Positions 43,559 through 53,593 of a stretch of DNA of 64,000 nt are shown one piece after another. Source of the stretch: Lacimicrobium sp. SS2-24. GTDB taxonomy: Bacteria > Pseudomonadota > Gammaproteobacteria > Enterobacterales > Alteromonadaceae. A model generated the notes under the pieces. That model was not told where the DNA came from. It searched no databases and saw only the letters and a list, made by a program, of their open reading frames with translations. The stretch's first letter is position 1, and every line of letters starts with the position of its first letter. Location of the stretch: assembly GCF_002201535.1 (NCBI RefSeq), contig NZ_NIWW01000006.1, positions 175,015-239,014 of the forward strand, read 5' to 3'. Position numbers and translations under genes: made by a program.

Positions 43559-45088
43559 TTACTCCTTCATATCCACTGGGATAACCTGGCGCACGCCCTG
43601 GCCCTTGCCGCCAAACAGATCTACGCCACCACCGCTGCTACAACCATCGCCGAAGCTAAAACCACAGCCACTTTTCATGTCATAGGCATTTTCCGCATAA
43701 GCGGTATGACTGGTGGGAATGACGAAACGGTCTTCATAGTTGGCAAGCGCCATATAGCGATACATTTCCTCTACCTGCCAGTCTTCAAGGCCTACCTGAT
43801 TCAGCACTTCAGTATCAACGACACCATCTACCTGCTGAGAACGTTTGAAGGACCGCATGGCCAGCATTCGTTCCAGAGCACGAATGACAGGCTGTTCTTC
43901 GCCGGCTGTGAGCAAATTGGCCAGATATTTAATCGGGATGCGCAAAGACTTAAGATCCGGAATCACCCCGTCCATACCCACATTGCCTGCTTCTGCCGCA
44001 GTCTGAATAGGTGACAGTGGCGGTACATACCAGACCATGGGAAGCGTGCGGTATTCCGGGTGTAGCGGCAGAGCCACTTTCCATTCCATCGCCATTTTGT
44101 ACACCGGAGATTGCTGTGCCGCATCCAGCCAGTTTTGCGGAATGCCTTCTTTTTTCGCCGCTTCAATGACCCGGGGGTTGAAGGGATCAAGGAAAATGTC
44201 ACATTGCGCCTGATACAGGTCTTTATCGTTAGGCACCGATGCCGCTTCGGCAATCTTATCGGCGTCGTAGAGCATGACACCAAGATAGCGAATCCGACCA
44301 ACACAAGTCTCTGAACAAACAGTCGGCTGACCGGCCTCGATACGCGGATAACAGAAAATACACTTCTCGGATTTGCCACTTTTCCAGTTGTAGTAAATCT
44401 TCTTGTAAGGGCAGCCAGATACGCACATCCGCCATCCACGGCATTTGTCCTGATCGATCAAGACAATGCCATCCTCTTCACGCTTATAAATAGCACCACT
44501 TGGACAGGACGCCACACAAGCCGGATTCAGACAATGCTCACACAAACGGGGCAGATACATCATAAAGGTCTTTTCAAACTGACCGTAGATATCCGCCTGG
44601 ATCTGATCAAAGTTTTTATCCTTACGACGCTTGGAGAATTCGGTACCCAGGATCTCTTCCCAATTTGGCCCCCAGTGAATCTTTTCCATGCGCTGACCTG
44701 AAATCAGCGAGCGCGGCCGGGCGATAGGCTGGTGCTTGCTCTCCCCTGCCCGGTGCAGATGCTGATAGTCAAAATCAAACGGCTCGTAGTAGTCATCGAT
44801 CTCTGGCAGGTCAGGGTTAGCAAAAATGTTAGCCAGTATGCGTACCTTGCCACCCTGCTTGGGTGACAACTTGCCACTTTTACTGCGTACCCAACCGCCG
44901 TTCCACTTGTCCTGGTTTTCCCATTCTTTGGGGTAGCCGATGCCGGGCTTGGTTTCCACATTGTTAAACCAGGCGTATTCCATGCCCTCGCGAGAGGTCC
45001 AGACGTTTTTGCAGGTGACTGAACAGGTATGGCAGCCTATGCATTTGTCCAGGTTCAGCACCATGCCGATTTGTGCTCTTACCTTCAT
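43559..45088 (-). CDS. narH: Respiratory nitrate reductase beta subunit
   Basis: A 509-residue electron-transfer subunit with four Fe-S clusters. Cysteine groups: CIGCHTCSVTCKN near residue 16, CEHCLNPACVASCPS, CRGWRMCVSGCPYKK (the Trp marks the 3Fe-4S site) and CIFCYPRIEAGQPTVCSETC. E. coli NarH is 512 residues. AGGAGA lies 7 bases before the ATG. Immediately upstream lies a decayed 73-bp copy of the narG-end/narH-start junction. Confidence 0.97.
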   Translation of the reverse strand: MKVRAQIGMVLNLDKCIGCHTCSVTCKNVWTSREGMEYAWFNNVETKPGIGYPKEWENQDKWNGGWVRSKSGKLSPKQGGKVRILANIFANPDLPEIDDYYEPFDFDYQHLHRAGESKHQPIARPRSLISGQRMEKIHWGPNWEEILGTEFSKRRKDKNFDQIQADIYGQFEKTFMMYLPRLCEHCLNPACVASCPSGAIYKREEDGIVLIDQDKCRGWRMCVSGCPYKKIYYNWKSGKSEKCIFCYPRIEAGQPTVCSETCVGRIRYLGVMLYDADKIAEAASVPNDKDLYQAQCDIFLDPFNPRVIEAAKKEGIPQNWLDAAQQSPVYKMAMEWKVALPLHPEYRTLPMVWYVPPLSPIQTAAEAGNVGMDGVIPDLKSLRIPIKYLANLLTAGEEQPVIRALERMLAMRSFKRSQQVDGVVDTEVLNQVGLEDWQVEEMYRYMALANYEDRFVIPTSHTAYAENAYDMKSGCGFSFGDGCSSGGGVDLFGGKGQGVRQVIPVDMKE

Positions 45089-45089
45089 C

Positions 45090-45161
45090 TTATTTCTCCT
45101 GCTCTTGGACGAAGCAAGCCAGGTTCAGGCCACTGTGGCTGATTTGTGCGCTGACATTCAT
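45090..45161 (-). pseudogene. Duplicated narG-end/narH-start fragment with a 23-codon frame
   Basis: Between narG and narH lies a short frame that starts MNVSAQISHSGLNLA and ends VQEQEK-stop. Its start mirrors NarH (MKVRAQIGMVLNLD) and its end mirrors the NarG C terminus (MNEQEK-stop). At DNA level GAGCAGGAGAAGTAA and GAGCAGGAGAAATAA lie 73 bases apart. It is a decayed tandem duplication of the junction. The frame begins two bases after narG and ends one base before the narH ATG, so it could still be translated and couple the two genes. Confidence 0.75.
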
Positions 45162-45162
45162 A

Positions 45163-48100
45163 TTACTTCTCCTGCTCATTCATCTGTGCATCAAGGGCAT
45201 CGGTGCTGTCATCATCCAGCCAGTCGATTTTGCTCATCTTACGCACCACTACAAATTCATCGCGGTTACAACCCACAGTACCGTAATAGTTGAAACCGTA
45301 AGACTGCTGGGCATAGCCGCCAATCATATGGGTGGGCTTCATTACCGCACGAGTCACCGAGTTGTGAATACCGCCACGGGTACCTGTGGTTTCTGAACCG
45401 GGGATATTCACCACCCGCTCCTGAGCGTGGTACATCATGCTCATGCCCTCGGGCACCCGCTGAGAAACCACTGCCCTGGCGGCAATCGCACCATTGACGT
45501 TAAACACTTCGATCCAGTCGTTATCTTCAATGCTCGCGGCAGCGGCATCCGTTTCTGACAGCCACACAATGGGACCACCCCGGGACAGGGTCAGCATCAG
45601 CAAGTTGTCGGAGTAGGTGCTGTGAATACCCCACTTCTGGTGTGGCGTGATCCAGTTCAGTACCAGTTCTTTATTGCCGTTGCCGAGCTGATTGAGAACC
45701 GGTCGAATGGTTTTCAGATTGACCGGTGGCTTATACAGACAATGCATCTCACCAAAATCACGCATCCACTCATGATCCTGATAGAACTGCTGTCGACCAG
45801 TAATGGTGCGCCATGGAATCAGTTCATGCACATTGGTATAGCCGGCGTTATAGGACACGTGTTCATCCTCCAGACCTGACCAGGTAGGAGATGAAATGAT
45901 CTTGCGCGGCTGAGCGACAATATCGCGAAAACGAATCTTTTCTTCTTCTTTGGGCCGTGCCAGGTGGGTGTGATCAATACCGGTAATCGCTCCGAGCGCT
46001 TCCCACGCCTTAACGGCAACCTGACCATTGGTTTCGGGAGCCAGCGACAGAATCACCTCGGCAGCATCAATGGCTGTTTCAATTTTTGGGCGGCCCTTAT
46101 TAGCACCGTCTTTAATATGACGTTGATTGAGCTCACCAAGAAAATTCACCTCAGTCTGCGTGTTCCAGCTAATGCCTTTACCGCCGTTACCCAGTTTATC
46201 CAGCAGTGGACCTAATGAGGTAAAGCGGGCATAGGTATTAGGGTAATCCCGTTCCACGACCACCATATTGGGCGCCGTTTTCCCCGGAACCAGATCGCAC
46301 TCACCCTTCCACCATGCTTTAATTCCAAAAGGTTGTGCCAGTTCACCGGGACTGTCATGTTGCATGGGGATGGTGACCAGATCTTTCTCCACGCCCAAAT
46401 GACCTTCACTGAGTTCGGAGAAACGCTTGGCCACGCCTTTGAAAATATCCCAGTCACTGCGCGACTCCCAAACCGGGTCCACAGCCTTTGAGAGGGGATG
46501 AATAAAGGGATGCATATCCGACGTATTCAGATCATCTTTTTCATACCAGGTGGCTGTCGGCAGGACGATGTCCGAATAAAGGCAGGTGGTAGACATACGA
46601 AAATCCAATGTCACCAGCAAATCAACCTTACCTTCCGGTGCTTCGTCATTCCATTTAACATCTTCAGGCTTCTCTGCACCCTCTTCACCCAGATCCTTAC
46701 CCAGCAAACCATGTTTGGTGCCAAGCAGGTGACGCAGCATATATTCATGCCCCTTACCTGAAGAGCCCAGTAAATTAGAGCGCCAGATAAACATATTGCG
46801 CGGATAGTTCTGCGGATTGTCAGGATCCAGACAAGCGAATTCCAAATCACCGGACTTAAGCTGCTGGACAGCATAGTCTTTGGGATCCATGCCCTTTTCC
46901 TCTGCTTCTTTACACAGATTGAGCGGGTTGGTACCCAGTTGAGGGGCTGACGGCAACCACCCCATTCGCTCTGCCCGGGTATTGTAATCGATGATGGAAC
47001 CTGTCCATTTATCCTTATTTGTCAGTGGCGATATCACTTCCTGCATATGCAGTTTTTCATAACGCCATTGGTCTGAATGGTTATAGAAAAAGGAGGTACC
47101 GTTCATATGCCGGGGTGGTCGCTGCCAGTCCAGCGCAAACGCCAGCGGTGTCCAACCCGTCTGTGGCCGCAATTTTTCCTGACCCACATAATGGGCCCAA
47201 CCGCCGCCGCTCTGGCCAATACAACCGCACATGATCAGCATATTGATCAGGCCACGGTAATTCATATCCATGTTGTACCAGTGGTTCATACCAGCGCCGA
47301 CGATGATCATCGAGCGGCCCTTGGTTTTGGCTGCTGTGTCAGCAAATTCCCGGGCGACGTTGATAACGTGTTCAGGTTTAACCCCGGTAATGGCTTGTTG
47401 CCAGGCCGGCGTGTAAGGCAGATCCTGATCAAAATCTGATGCACAGTTTTGGTCTTTGTAGCCATTTTCCACGCCATAATTTGCCAGCGTCAGATCGAAA
47501 ACACAGGCCACTTTGACTTTACTGCCATCCGCCAGCGTCAGATTTTTTGTGGGAACCTTGCGCGGAATGACCGCTTCATGGCTGGTATGCTGGAAGTAGC
47601 CATACTCATGCTCCCGACCACCAAAGTAGGGGAAGTTGACCGCGACAACATCATCATGATGCTCTTTGAGACTTAAAAGCAGACTGACATCCTGGCCGTC
47701 TTGCCCTGTCTGCTGCTTAAGGTTCCACTTGCCTTTACCTTTGCCCTCTTCTCCCCAGCGATAGCCAATGGAACCATTAGGAGAGACCAGCTCACCACTC
47801 TGTTCATCTATGGCGATGGTTTTCCATTCCGGATTGTTTTCCTGACCGAGGTTATCGAGCAGATCTGAGGCACGCAGGAACCGGCCCTGGGTGTAACCGC
47901 CCTCTTCATGCTCATCAAGGATTACCAGCATCGGCATATCGGTATAGCGGCGCACATAGTCGGTGAAATACTCCACCTGCTTGTCCACATAGAATTCTTT
48001 TAAGATTACATGACCAAACGCCATGGCAAGGGCTGCATCGGTGCCCTGCTTGGGTGCCAGCCACTGGTCAGTTAGCTTGGCCACTTCAGAGTAATCCGGC

Positions 48101-48945
48101 GTGATACCAATTACTTTGGTTCCCTTGTAGCGCACTTCGGTCAGAAAGTGCGCGTCAGGGGTGCGGGTCTGCGGCACATTGGAGCCCCAACAGATAATAT
48201 AATTGGAGTTGTACCAGTCCGCGGATTCAGGCACATCGGTCTGCTCGCCCCAGACCTGCGGTGACGCAGGGGGCAGATCGCAATACCAGTCATAAAAGCT
48301 CAGGCAGTTGCCACCAATTAAAGACAGATATCGGGCCCCTGCGGCATAGGACACCATCGACATGGCCGGAATCGGTGAAAAGCCAGTGATCCTGTCCGGC
48401 CCGTAGGTTTTGGCGGTATACACATTCGATGCGGCAATAATCTCGTTGACTTCATTCCAGTCTGCACGTACAAAACCGCCAAGGCCTCGCTGTTGCTTGT
48501 ACTCCTTGGTTTTAGCCGGATCTTCAACGATTGAGGCCCAGGCCAATACCGGATCGCGGTGCTTGAGTTTGGCCTGACGCCACAACTTAACCAGACGCTT
48601 GCGCACTTTGGGGTATTTGAGCCGGTTGGCACTATAGATATACCAGGAATAGCTGGCACCGCGGGGACACCCTCTGGGTTCATGGTTAGGTAGGTCAGGA
48701 CGGGTGCGAGGATAGTCGGTCTGCTGGGTTTCCCAAGTGACCAGGCCATCCTTAACATAAATTTTCCAGCTGCAGGAGCCAGTGCAATTCACACCATGGG
48801 TTGAACGCACGATCTTGTCGTGCTGCCAGCGCTGGCGGTAGCCTTTCTCCCACCCGCGGCTTTCATCTGTGGTGACGCCGTGGCCCGCGGCAAACTCACC
48901 TTTGATATGTTTAAAGTATTTTAGCCTGTCCAGAAACTGACTCAT
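45163..48945 (-). CDS. narG: Respiratory nitrate reductase alpha subunit (Mo-bisMGD)
   Basis: The 1260-residue catalytic subunit reduces nitrate to nitrite at the cytoplasmic face of the membrane. The N terminus resembles E. coli NarG closely and has the FS0 cluster ligands in HGVNCTGSCSWK. The Mo-ligand aspartate is in the ESADWYNSNYIICWG segment. Further conserved stretches include GQSGGGWAHYVGQEKLRPQ, SPTWSGLEDEHVSYNAGY and GGIHNSVTR. There is no cleaved TAT leader, as in NarG of this class. First gene of narGHJI; an exact FNR box and a NarL 7-2-7 site lie upstream. Confidence 0.98.
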   Translation of the reverse strand: MSQFLDRLKYFKHIKGEFAAGHGVTTDESRGWEKGYRQRWQHDKIVRSTHGVNCTGSCSWKIYVKDGLVTWETQQTDYPRTRPDLPNHEPRGCPRGASYSWYIYSANRLKYPKVRKRLVKLWRQAKLKHRDPVLAWASIVEDPAKTKEYKQQRGLGGFVRADWNEVNEIIAASNVYTAKTYGPDRITGFSPIPAMSMVSYAAGARYLSLIGGNCLSFYDWYCDLPPASPQVWGEQTDVPESADWYNSNYIICWGSNVPQTRTPDAHFLTEVRYKGTKVIGITPDYSEVAKLTDQWLAPKQGTDAALAMAFGHVILKEFYVDKQVEYFTDYVRRYTDMPMLVILDEHEEGGYTQGRFLRASDLLDNLGQENNPEWKTIAIDEQSGELVSPNGSIGYRWGEEGKGKGKWNLKQQTGQDGQDVSLLLSLKEHHDDVVAVNFPYFGGREHEYGYFQHTSHEAVIPRKVPTKNLTLADGSKVKVACVFDLTLANYGVENGYKDQNCASDFDQDLPYTPAWQQAITGVKPEHVINVAREFADTAAKTKGRSMIIVGAGMNHWYNMDMNYRGLINMLIMCGCIGQSGGGWAHYVGQEKLRPQTGWTPLAFALDWQRPPRHMNGTSFFYNHSDQWRYEKLHMQEVISPLTNKDKWTGSIIDYNTRAERMGWLPSAPQLGTNPLNLCKEAEEKGMDPKDYAVQQLKSGDLEFACLDPDNPQNYPRNMFIWRSNLLGSSGKGHEYMLRHLLGTKHGLLGKDLGEEGAEKPEDVKWNDEAPEGKVDLLVTLDFRMSTTCLYSDIVLPTATWYEKDDLNTSDMHPFIHPLSKAVDPVWESRSDWDIFKGVAKRFSELSEGHLGVEKDLVTIPMQHDSPGELAQPFGIKAWWKGECDLVPGKTAPNMVVVERDYPNTYARFTSLGPLLDKLGNGGKGISWNTQTEVNFLGELNQRHIKDGANKGRPKIETAIDAAEVILSLAPETNGQVAVKAWEALGAITGIDHTHLARPKEEEKIRFRDIVAQPRKIISSPTWSGLEDEHVSYNAGYTNVHELIPWRTITGRQQFYQDHEWMRDFGEMHCLYKPPVNLKTIRPVLNQLGNGNKELVLNWITPHQKWGIHSTYSDNLLMLTLSRGGPIVWLSETDAAAASIEDNDWIEVFNVNGAIAARAVVSQRVPEGMSMMYHAQERVVNIPGSETTGTRGGIHNSVTRAVMKPTHMIGGYAQQSYGFNYYGTVGCNRDEFVVVRKMSKIDWLDDDSTDALDAQMNEQEK

Positions 48946-49064
48946 GCCAGACTCCTATTTTATAATGGTTGCAGGTGTAAGTTCGTCACACCCCTACTGG
49001 TCATTTTTTGCGTGTTGAGGTTGTGGGTATGTCGCCGATAATAGGGACTTGCTAATCAGTTAAA

Positions 49065-49078
49065 TTGATCTGTATCAA
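49065..49078. promoter_or_regulatory. FNR-type box between narG and narX
   Basis: TTGATCTGTATCAA is an exact FNR palindrome, 120 bases upstream of the narG ATG. The 330-base divergent region also serves narX on the other side. Confidence 0.8.
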
Positions 49079-49116
49079 CGGCGCAATGCCCCCAAGATCG
49101 GCTACACTGGGGGCTC

Positions 49117-49132
49117 TACCACCTAAGAGGTA
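49117..49132. promoter_or_regulatory. NarL-type 7-2-7 site between narG and narX
   Basis: TACCACC-TA-AGAGGTA is an inverted pair of NarL heptamers. Its centre is 53 bases on the narG-upstream side of the FNR box centre, matching the E. coli narG arrangement of distal NarL sites. A further partial site, TACTCCCAAGGAGT, lies at 49228-49241 before narX. Confidence 0.72.
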
Positions 49133-49275
49133 GCGCACTGAAAGCCTGAAAAACGCTAGAATAAGGGCTTCCAGCGAGTCTGGATAAGATTGAAAGAAAT
49201 GAAACCAGCGGCATGTAATCTTGTAGGTACTCCCAAGGAGTTGTCTATGTAACCCGCCCATTGTGGATTTTGTGA

Positions 49276-51108
49276 ATGCTCAGAAAATTAAACCGCTCTA
49301 TTGTCTACCGCGTCGGCCTGTTGATGTTTGCTATCAGTATGCTGGCCGTACTCAGTATGACCAGCTCGGTATTTATCAGTGACAGCGCCGAACAGGACGC
49401 TTATGCAGTCAATGTATCCGGCTCTATCAGAATGCAGAGTTACCGCCTGTTAAACACGATCCAGCACAGCTCCTATCAAACAGCGCAGGAAGAATTAGCT
49501 GAACTGGAAAAGCGGTTACAATCAAATACATTGACCTCAGGAACAAAGAACCACAGCAGCGAACTGAGCCAGGCCTATAAAAAAGTGCAACAGCACTGGC
49601 AAGATGAGCTCAAACCTCTGTTCCAGAAAGCCATTAATGAACCCATTGAAAACAGTGTCGTCAGAACCGCTGTCGACCGCTTTGTCGTGAAGTTAGAAAC
49701 CCTGGTCAGCGAGTATCAGCGCCACGCCGAACAGAACATCGCGAAAATCAGATTAATCCAGGGGCTGGCCTTACTGGCAATGGCACTGCTGATGATCATT
49801 GCCATGTACATCTTGAATCACTATATCAAGCATCCACTCGCTCAGCTGACGCAGGTTGCCCGACAAATTGGTCGCGGGGATTTTACCGGGCGCGCCAATG
49901 ACAGTGGCAAGGATGAGCTATCCTTGCTCGGTTATACGCTCAACCATATGAGTGAGGCCATTAGTCGCTCTCATAGCACCATGGAACAACGAGTAAAAAA
50001 TAAGACTGCGGACCTGGAGCGCAGCAACGCCGCACTGGAAATGCTCTATGACATCACTCGAGAGTTACACAGCGCCTCAGACAATCCTCCGGATTTTAAA
50101 CAGCTGCTGAGTAAACTGGTGGCTGTCACCGCCGTTAAAGATGTGGATCTTTGCCTGATGACGGTAGCCGGAAATAAACCCTATGAACATATTCCAAGCC
50201 GTGACAAGGTCATGCCATTGCGTTGCATCCAGCAAAGCTGCGATGACTGTCTGAATCAGACGCCTCAAACCCCAAACAGCATCAGCTTTCCATTAGTTCA
50301 CGCCGGAGATAATTATGGGGTATTGGTGTGCGAGATGTTTCCTGGCCAAACCATACAAAGCTGGCAGGAGCAATTATTCCGGTCAGTTTCAGAACAAATT
50401 GCTGTCAGTCTGAGTTTGCGCAGTCAACATGAACAGCAACGCCGACTGGTGCTGATGCATGAACGTAATGTGATTGCCCGTGAGCTGCATGATTCATTGG
50501 CACAGGGCTTGTCCTATCTGAAAATTCAGGTAGCAAGACTACAGAAACTCCTCAGCCAACCTGATGGCATTGATAAAATTGAACCTGTTATCGATGAGCT
50601 GAAACTGGGATTGAATTCCGCCTATCGGGAACTTCGTGAGCTGTTAACCACCTTCCGACTGAAAATGGACGGTCAGGACCTGCAAAGCGCCATGCAACAA
50701 AGTTTAGAACAACTGCAGAGTCGTACAGACAACATGCAACTAATACTGCATTTTAATGCAGGCAATATTCCGTTCTCACCCAACGAAGAGATCCATTTGC
50801 TGCAAATCACCCGCGAAGCTTGTCAGAATGCTATTCATCACTCTCAGGGCTCCAGAGTTAAGATCGCCATTACCACAAAGGGGGAAGACGATAAGCAGGT
50901 GCAACTTGCTATTCGTGACAATGGTGTGGGGATCAGCAATCCACAAGGAAAACTGAATCATTATGGCCTTGCCATTATGATGGAGCGTGCCCGTAATCTC
51001 GGCGGTGAACTGAATATCAGTCAGCCCGCAGATGGCGGTACCGAAATCAGTTTTATATTTATACCAGCGTGCTTTAAGCAGAAACCAGAACTGGTTGTTA
51101 ACCATTAA
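49276..51108 (+). CDS. narX: Nitrate/nitrite sensor histidine kinase
   Basis: A 610-residue inner-membrane kinase. Two membrane segments (about 13-33 and 163-185) flank a periplasmic sensor with the nitrate-binding P-box SGSIRMQSYRLLN at 48-60. A HAMP linker follows (HPLAQLTQVARQIGRGDFTG), then a central cysteine module (CIQQSCDDC), the phospho-acceptor His405 in RELHDSLAQGLSYLK and a HATPase domain (TREACQNAIHHS, DNGVGIS). These are the NarX/NarQ features. narL follows 87 bases later, and NarL heptamers in that gap suggest autoregulation. Confidence 0.95.
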   Translation: MLRKLNRSIVYRVGLLMFAISMLAVLSMTSSVFISDSAEQDAYAVNVSGSIRMQSYRLLNTIQHSSYQTAQEELAELEKRLQSNTLTSGTKNHSSELSQAYKKVQQHWQDELKPLFQKAINEPIENSVVRTAVDRFVVKLETLVSEYQRHAEQNIAKIRLIQGLALLAMALLMIIAMYILNHYIKHPLAQLTQVARQIGRGDFTGRANDSGKDELSLLGYTLNHMSEAISRSHSTMEQRVKNKTADLERSNAALEMLYDITRELHSASDNPPDFKQLLSKLVAVTAVKDVDLCLMTVAGNKPYEHIPSRDKVMPLRCIQQSCDDCLNQTPQTPNSISFPLVHAGDNYGVLVCEMFPGQTIQSWQEQLFRSVSEQIAVSLSLRSQHEQQRRLVLMHERNVIARELHDSLAQGLSYLKIQVARLQKLLSQPDGIDKIEPVIDELKLGLNSAYRELRELLTTFRLKMDGQDLQSAMQQSLEQLQSRTDNMQLILHFNAGNIPFSPNEEIHLLQITREACQNAIHHSQGSRVKIAITTKGEDDKQVQLAIRDNGVGISNPQGKLNHYGLAIMMERARNLGGELNISQPADGGTEISFIFIPACFKQKPELVVNH

Positions 51109-51195
51109 GGGGTATCGGCTACCTCCTGTAGCCAGTTGGAATCAACCCGTTAAGGTAATACCCTAATACACAAGTATTTTAAGGACAGAGTAACC

Positions 51196-51852
51196 ATGTT
51201 TAATGACACGCCAGCAAAGCTGTTAATGGTGGACGACCATCCTCTTCTGCGAAAAGGCCTTATACAACTGATTGAACTGGAGGAAGAGCTTGAAGTGGTC
51301 GGCGAAGCCGGCAACGGACAGCAGGCCCTTGAATTAGCCATAGCCCTGGATCCCGATTTGATTACACTGGATTTGAATATGCAGGGTATGGATGGTCTGC
51401 AGACGTTAAAAGCACTGCGTGATAATGGTGTCGATGCCAGGGTTATTATGTTAACGGTATCCGATAATGATGAAGATGTCGTTGAGGCCATTCGTCTTGG
51501 CGCCGACGGCTATCTTTTGAAAGACATGGAGCCTGAAGACATTATTGCCAAGATCAAAGAGGCCACATTGGGTAAAATGGTGATGAGCCCAAAACTGGCA
51601 GAGATCCTGGCTACCGCGCTACGTCGTCCTCAGCGCCAGACCAACAGGGCGCTGGCCAGCCTCACCAGTCGTGAACTGGAGATCCTGAAACTGATTGCCA
51701 AAGGTATGAGCAATAAACTGATTGCGCGTGAACTGGATATCTCTGATGGCACGGTTAAGGTACATGTAAAACATTTGCTGAAAAAACTCGATCTGCGCTC
51801 CCGTGTGGAGGCCGCGGTATGGATGGTTAACCAACAAGGCAAACAGGAATGA
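51196..51852 (+). CDS. narL: Nitrate/nitrite response regulator
   Basis: A 218-residue two-component regulator. The receiver domain has acidic residues in LMVDDHPLLRKG and the phospho-acceptor aspartate in LDLNMQGMDG near residue 57, with the Lys in LLKDMEP. The C-terminal LuxR/FixJ-type HTH reads LTSRELEILKLIAKGMSNKL through SDGTVKVHVKHLLKKL. It is the partner of NarX and the presumed ligand of the 7-2-7 sites listed here. Its stop overlaps the moeA start (ATGA). Confidence 0.95.
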   Translation: MFNDTPAKLLMVDDHPLLRKGLIQLIELEEELEVVGEAGNGQQALELAIALDPDLITLDLNMQGMDGLQTLKALRDNGVDARVIMLTVSDNDEDVVEAIRLGADGYLLKDMEPEDIIAKIKEATLGKMVMSPKLAEILATALRRPQRQTNRALASLTSRELEILKLIAKGMSNKLIARELDISDGTVKVHVKHLLKKLDLRSRVEAAVWMVNQQGKQE

Positions 51853-53093
51853 CAGACTGCTTTAGCAAAGACCTGCTGGGTGTTGAGCAGGCCATGGATT
51901 ATATGCTCAGTGCCCTTTCGCCGGTAACCACAGAATCACAAAATATCACATTGGAACAGGCCTGTGGACGGATACTCAGTGAGCCGGTGCGATCCGATCT
52001 TGCCATTCCGCCTTTCGATAATTCTGCCATGGACGGATACGCGCTGCGCGCTGCCGATCTAAAACAGAACAAGACCCTGCGATTAATCGGCAGAAGCTTC
52101 GCCGGTGAACCTTTTGAAGGCTCCATCGAAGCCGGTCATACGATACGTATTATGACCGGCGCGGTGATCCCAAAGGGAGCCGATGCGGTGGTCATGCAGG
52201 AGAACTGCCAGGCAGAAGCTCAAAACATTACCTTTAACAGTGCGGTTAAGGCCGGCGACAATATTCGTCGCTGTGGTGAGGATATCCAGTCAGGCGATAT
52301 CGTGCTGCCCCAGGGCCATAAGATCAGCCCCGTGGACATCGGCCTGCTCGCCTCTTTAGGCGTAGCAGAAGTGTCGGTATACCGGCCTTTGCGTATTGCA
52401 CTTTTTTCCTCCGGCGACGAGCTGGTATTGCCGGGCAACCCGCTCAAACCAGGGCAAATCTATGACAGTAACCGCGCCGCATTGCGCGCCATGCTGGAAA
52501 AAATGGATGTTGAGGTTATTGATTTAGGACTGATTGCGGACGATAAACACAGTCTTCGCGAAGCCATGTTACAAGGCGCCCAGACGGCCGATGGCATCAT
52601 CTCTTCCGGTGGGGTATCGGTCGGCGAAGCCGATTACACCAAAGAGGTGCTGGAGCAACTGGGAAAGGTCAACTTCTGGAAGCTGGCTATCAAGCCGGGT
52701 AAGCCCTTTGCCTTTGGAAAAATAGAAGACTGCCCGTTTTTCGGCTTACCGGGTAATCCGGTGTCAGCACTGGTGACCTTCCATCAGTTGGTACTGCCTG
52801 CACTGGCGGTGCTGAGTGGGCGGATGCCACAACAAGCGCTGCGAATCACTGCCATCAGTAGCGAAAAACTGAAAAAACGCCCCGGAAGAATGGATCTGCA
52901 GCGAGGGTTCTGCTGGCAGGATGAAAACGGTTCGCTGATGGTCAGAAGCAGCGGTAAACAGGGCTCGAGCTTGCTGACCTCTATCAGCAAAGCCAACTGT
53001 TTTATTTGTCTTCCCCGTGACAGTGGAGATGTCGAAGCCGGTGCAAACGTGCAGATCCAGCTCTTTGACGGCCTGCTTAGCAGCAAAAGCTAA
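51849..53093 (+). CDS. moeA: Molybdopterin molybdenumtransferase
   Basis: This 414-residue enzyme inserts molybdate into adenylated molybdopterin. Motifs are PPFDNSAMDGYALRAAD near residue 54, RIMTGAVIPKGADAVVMQE, FSSGDELVLPG and SSGGVSVGEADYTKEVL, followed by LPGNPVSA. It overlaps narL by four bases, so it is made together with the two-component system. It is parted from moaA by 609 bases of repeats and a probable riboswitch. Confidence 0.95.
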   Translation: MTDCFSKDLLGVEQAMDYMLSALSPVTTESQNITLEQACGRILSEPVRSDLAIPPFDNSAMDGYALRAADLKQNKTLRLIGRSFAGEPFEGSIEAGHTIRIMTGAVIPKGADAVVMQENCQAEAQNITFNSAVKAGDNIRRCGEDIQSGDIVLPQGHKISPVDIGLLASLGVAEVSVYRPLRIALFSSGDELVLPGNPLKPGQIYDSNRAALRAMLEKMDVEVIDLGLIADDKHSLREAMLQGAQTADGIISSGGVSVGEADYTKEVLEQLGKVNFWKLAIKPGKPFAFGKIEDCPFFGLPGNPVSALVTFHQLVLPALAVLSGRMPQQALRITAISSEKLKKRPGRMDLQRGFCWQDENGSLMVRSSGKQGSSLLTSISKANCFICLPRDSGDVEAGANVQIQLFDGLLSSKS

Positions 53094-53460
53094 CTGCGTT
53101 AATTCGTTTTAACCGCGGAGACACAGAGGTTTTAAAGAGTCAACCTGTTACCGCCTTCGTGCTCTTCGCGTCCTTCGTGTTTAAAGACTTTCTTTCGGAC
53201 CACGAAGCGCGGGAAGAACACGAAGAACACGAAGAAAGCTGCTGTCAGCTTTTGGGATCTCGCTGAGGTACAAAGGCACTGGATTCCCGCTAAAAGCATG
53301 CGGGAATGACCCTCCGTGTTCTCTATGCCTCAGTGGTGAAATACTGAAAACTGATAGCTGAAAGCTGAGAACGGATAACGATATGGCAGGTCATTTACCG
53401 AATTCTGTTTCCTGTATCGCTGTCGGGTTTCAACCTGGCCTACCATAAATTGGCCGTATA
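53094..53460. repeat. Mosaic of dispersed intergenic repeats
   Basis: No gene is supported here. Recognisable pieces are ACCGCGGAGACACAGAGG, a stretch of TTCGTG and CACGAAG words (CCTTCGTGTTTAAAG and later GAAGAACACGAAGAACACG), the hairpin ATTCCCGCTAAAAGCATGCG with GGAATGAC (53283-53308), CTGAAAACTGATAGCTGAAA, and TGTCGGGTTTCAACCTGGCC. Related pieces occur near 37820-37960, 41051-41121, 56320-56416 and 56700-56760. Confidence 0.7.
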
Positions 53461-53593
53461 CCTATTGTGGGGAATGGCAGATTACACTCAGTCATGTACA
53501 GTGATATCTGAACAACAACACACCCAGCGCAAAAAATAACGCCTTCTGTGTAAGGTGATGCAGGTTGAGCGGGTCTGTGTTGATACATTTATT

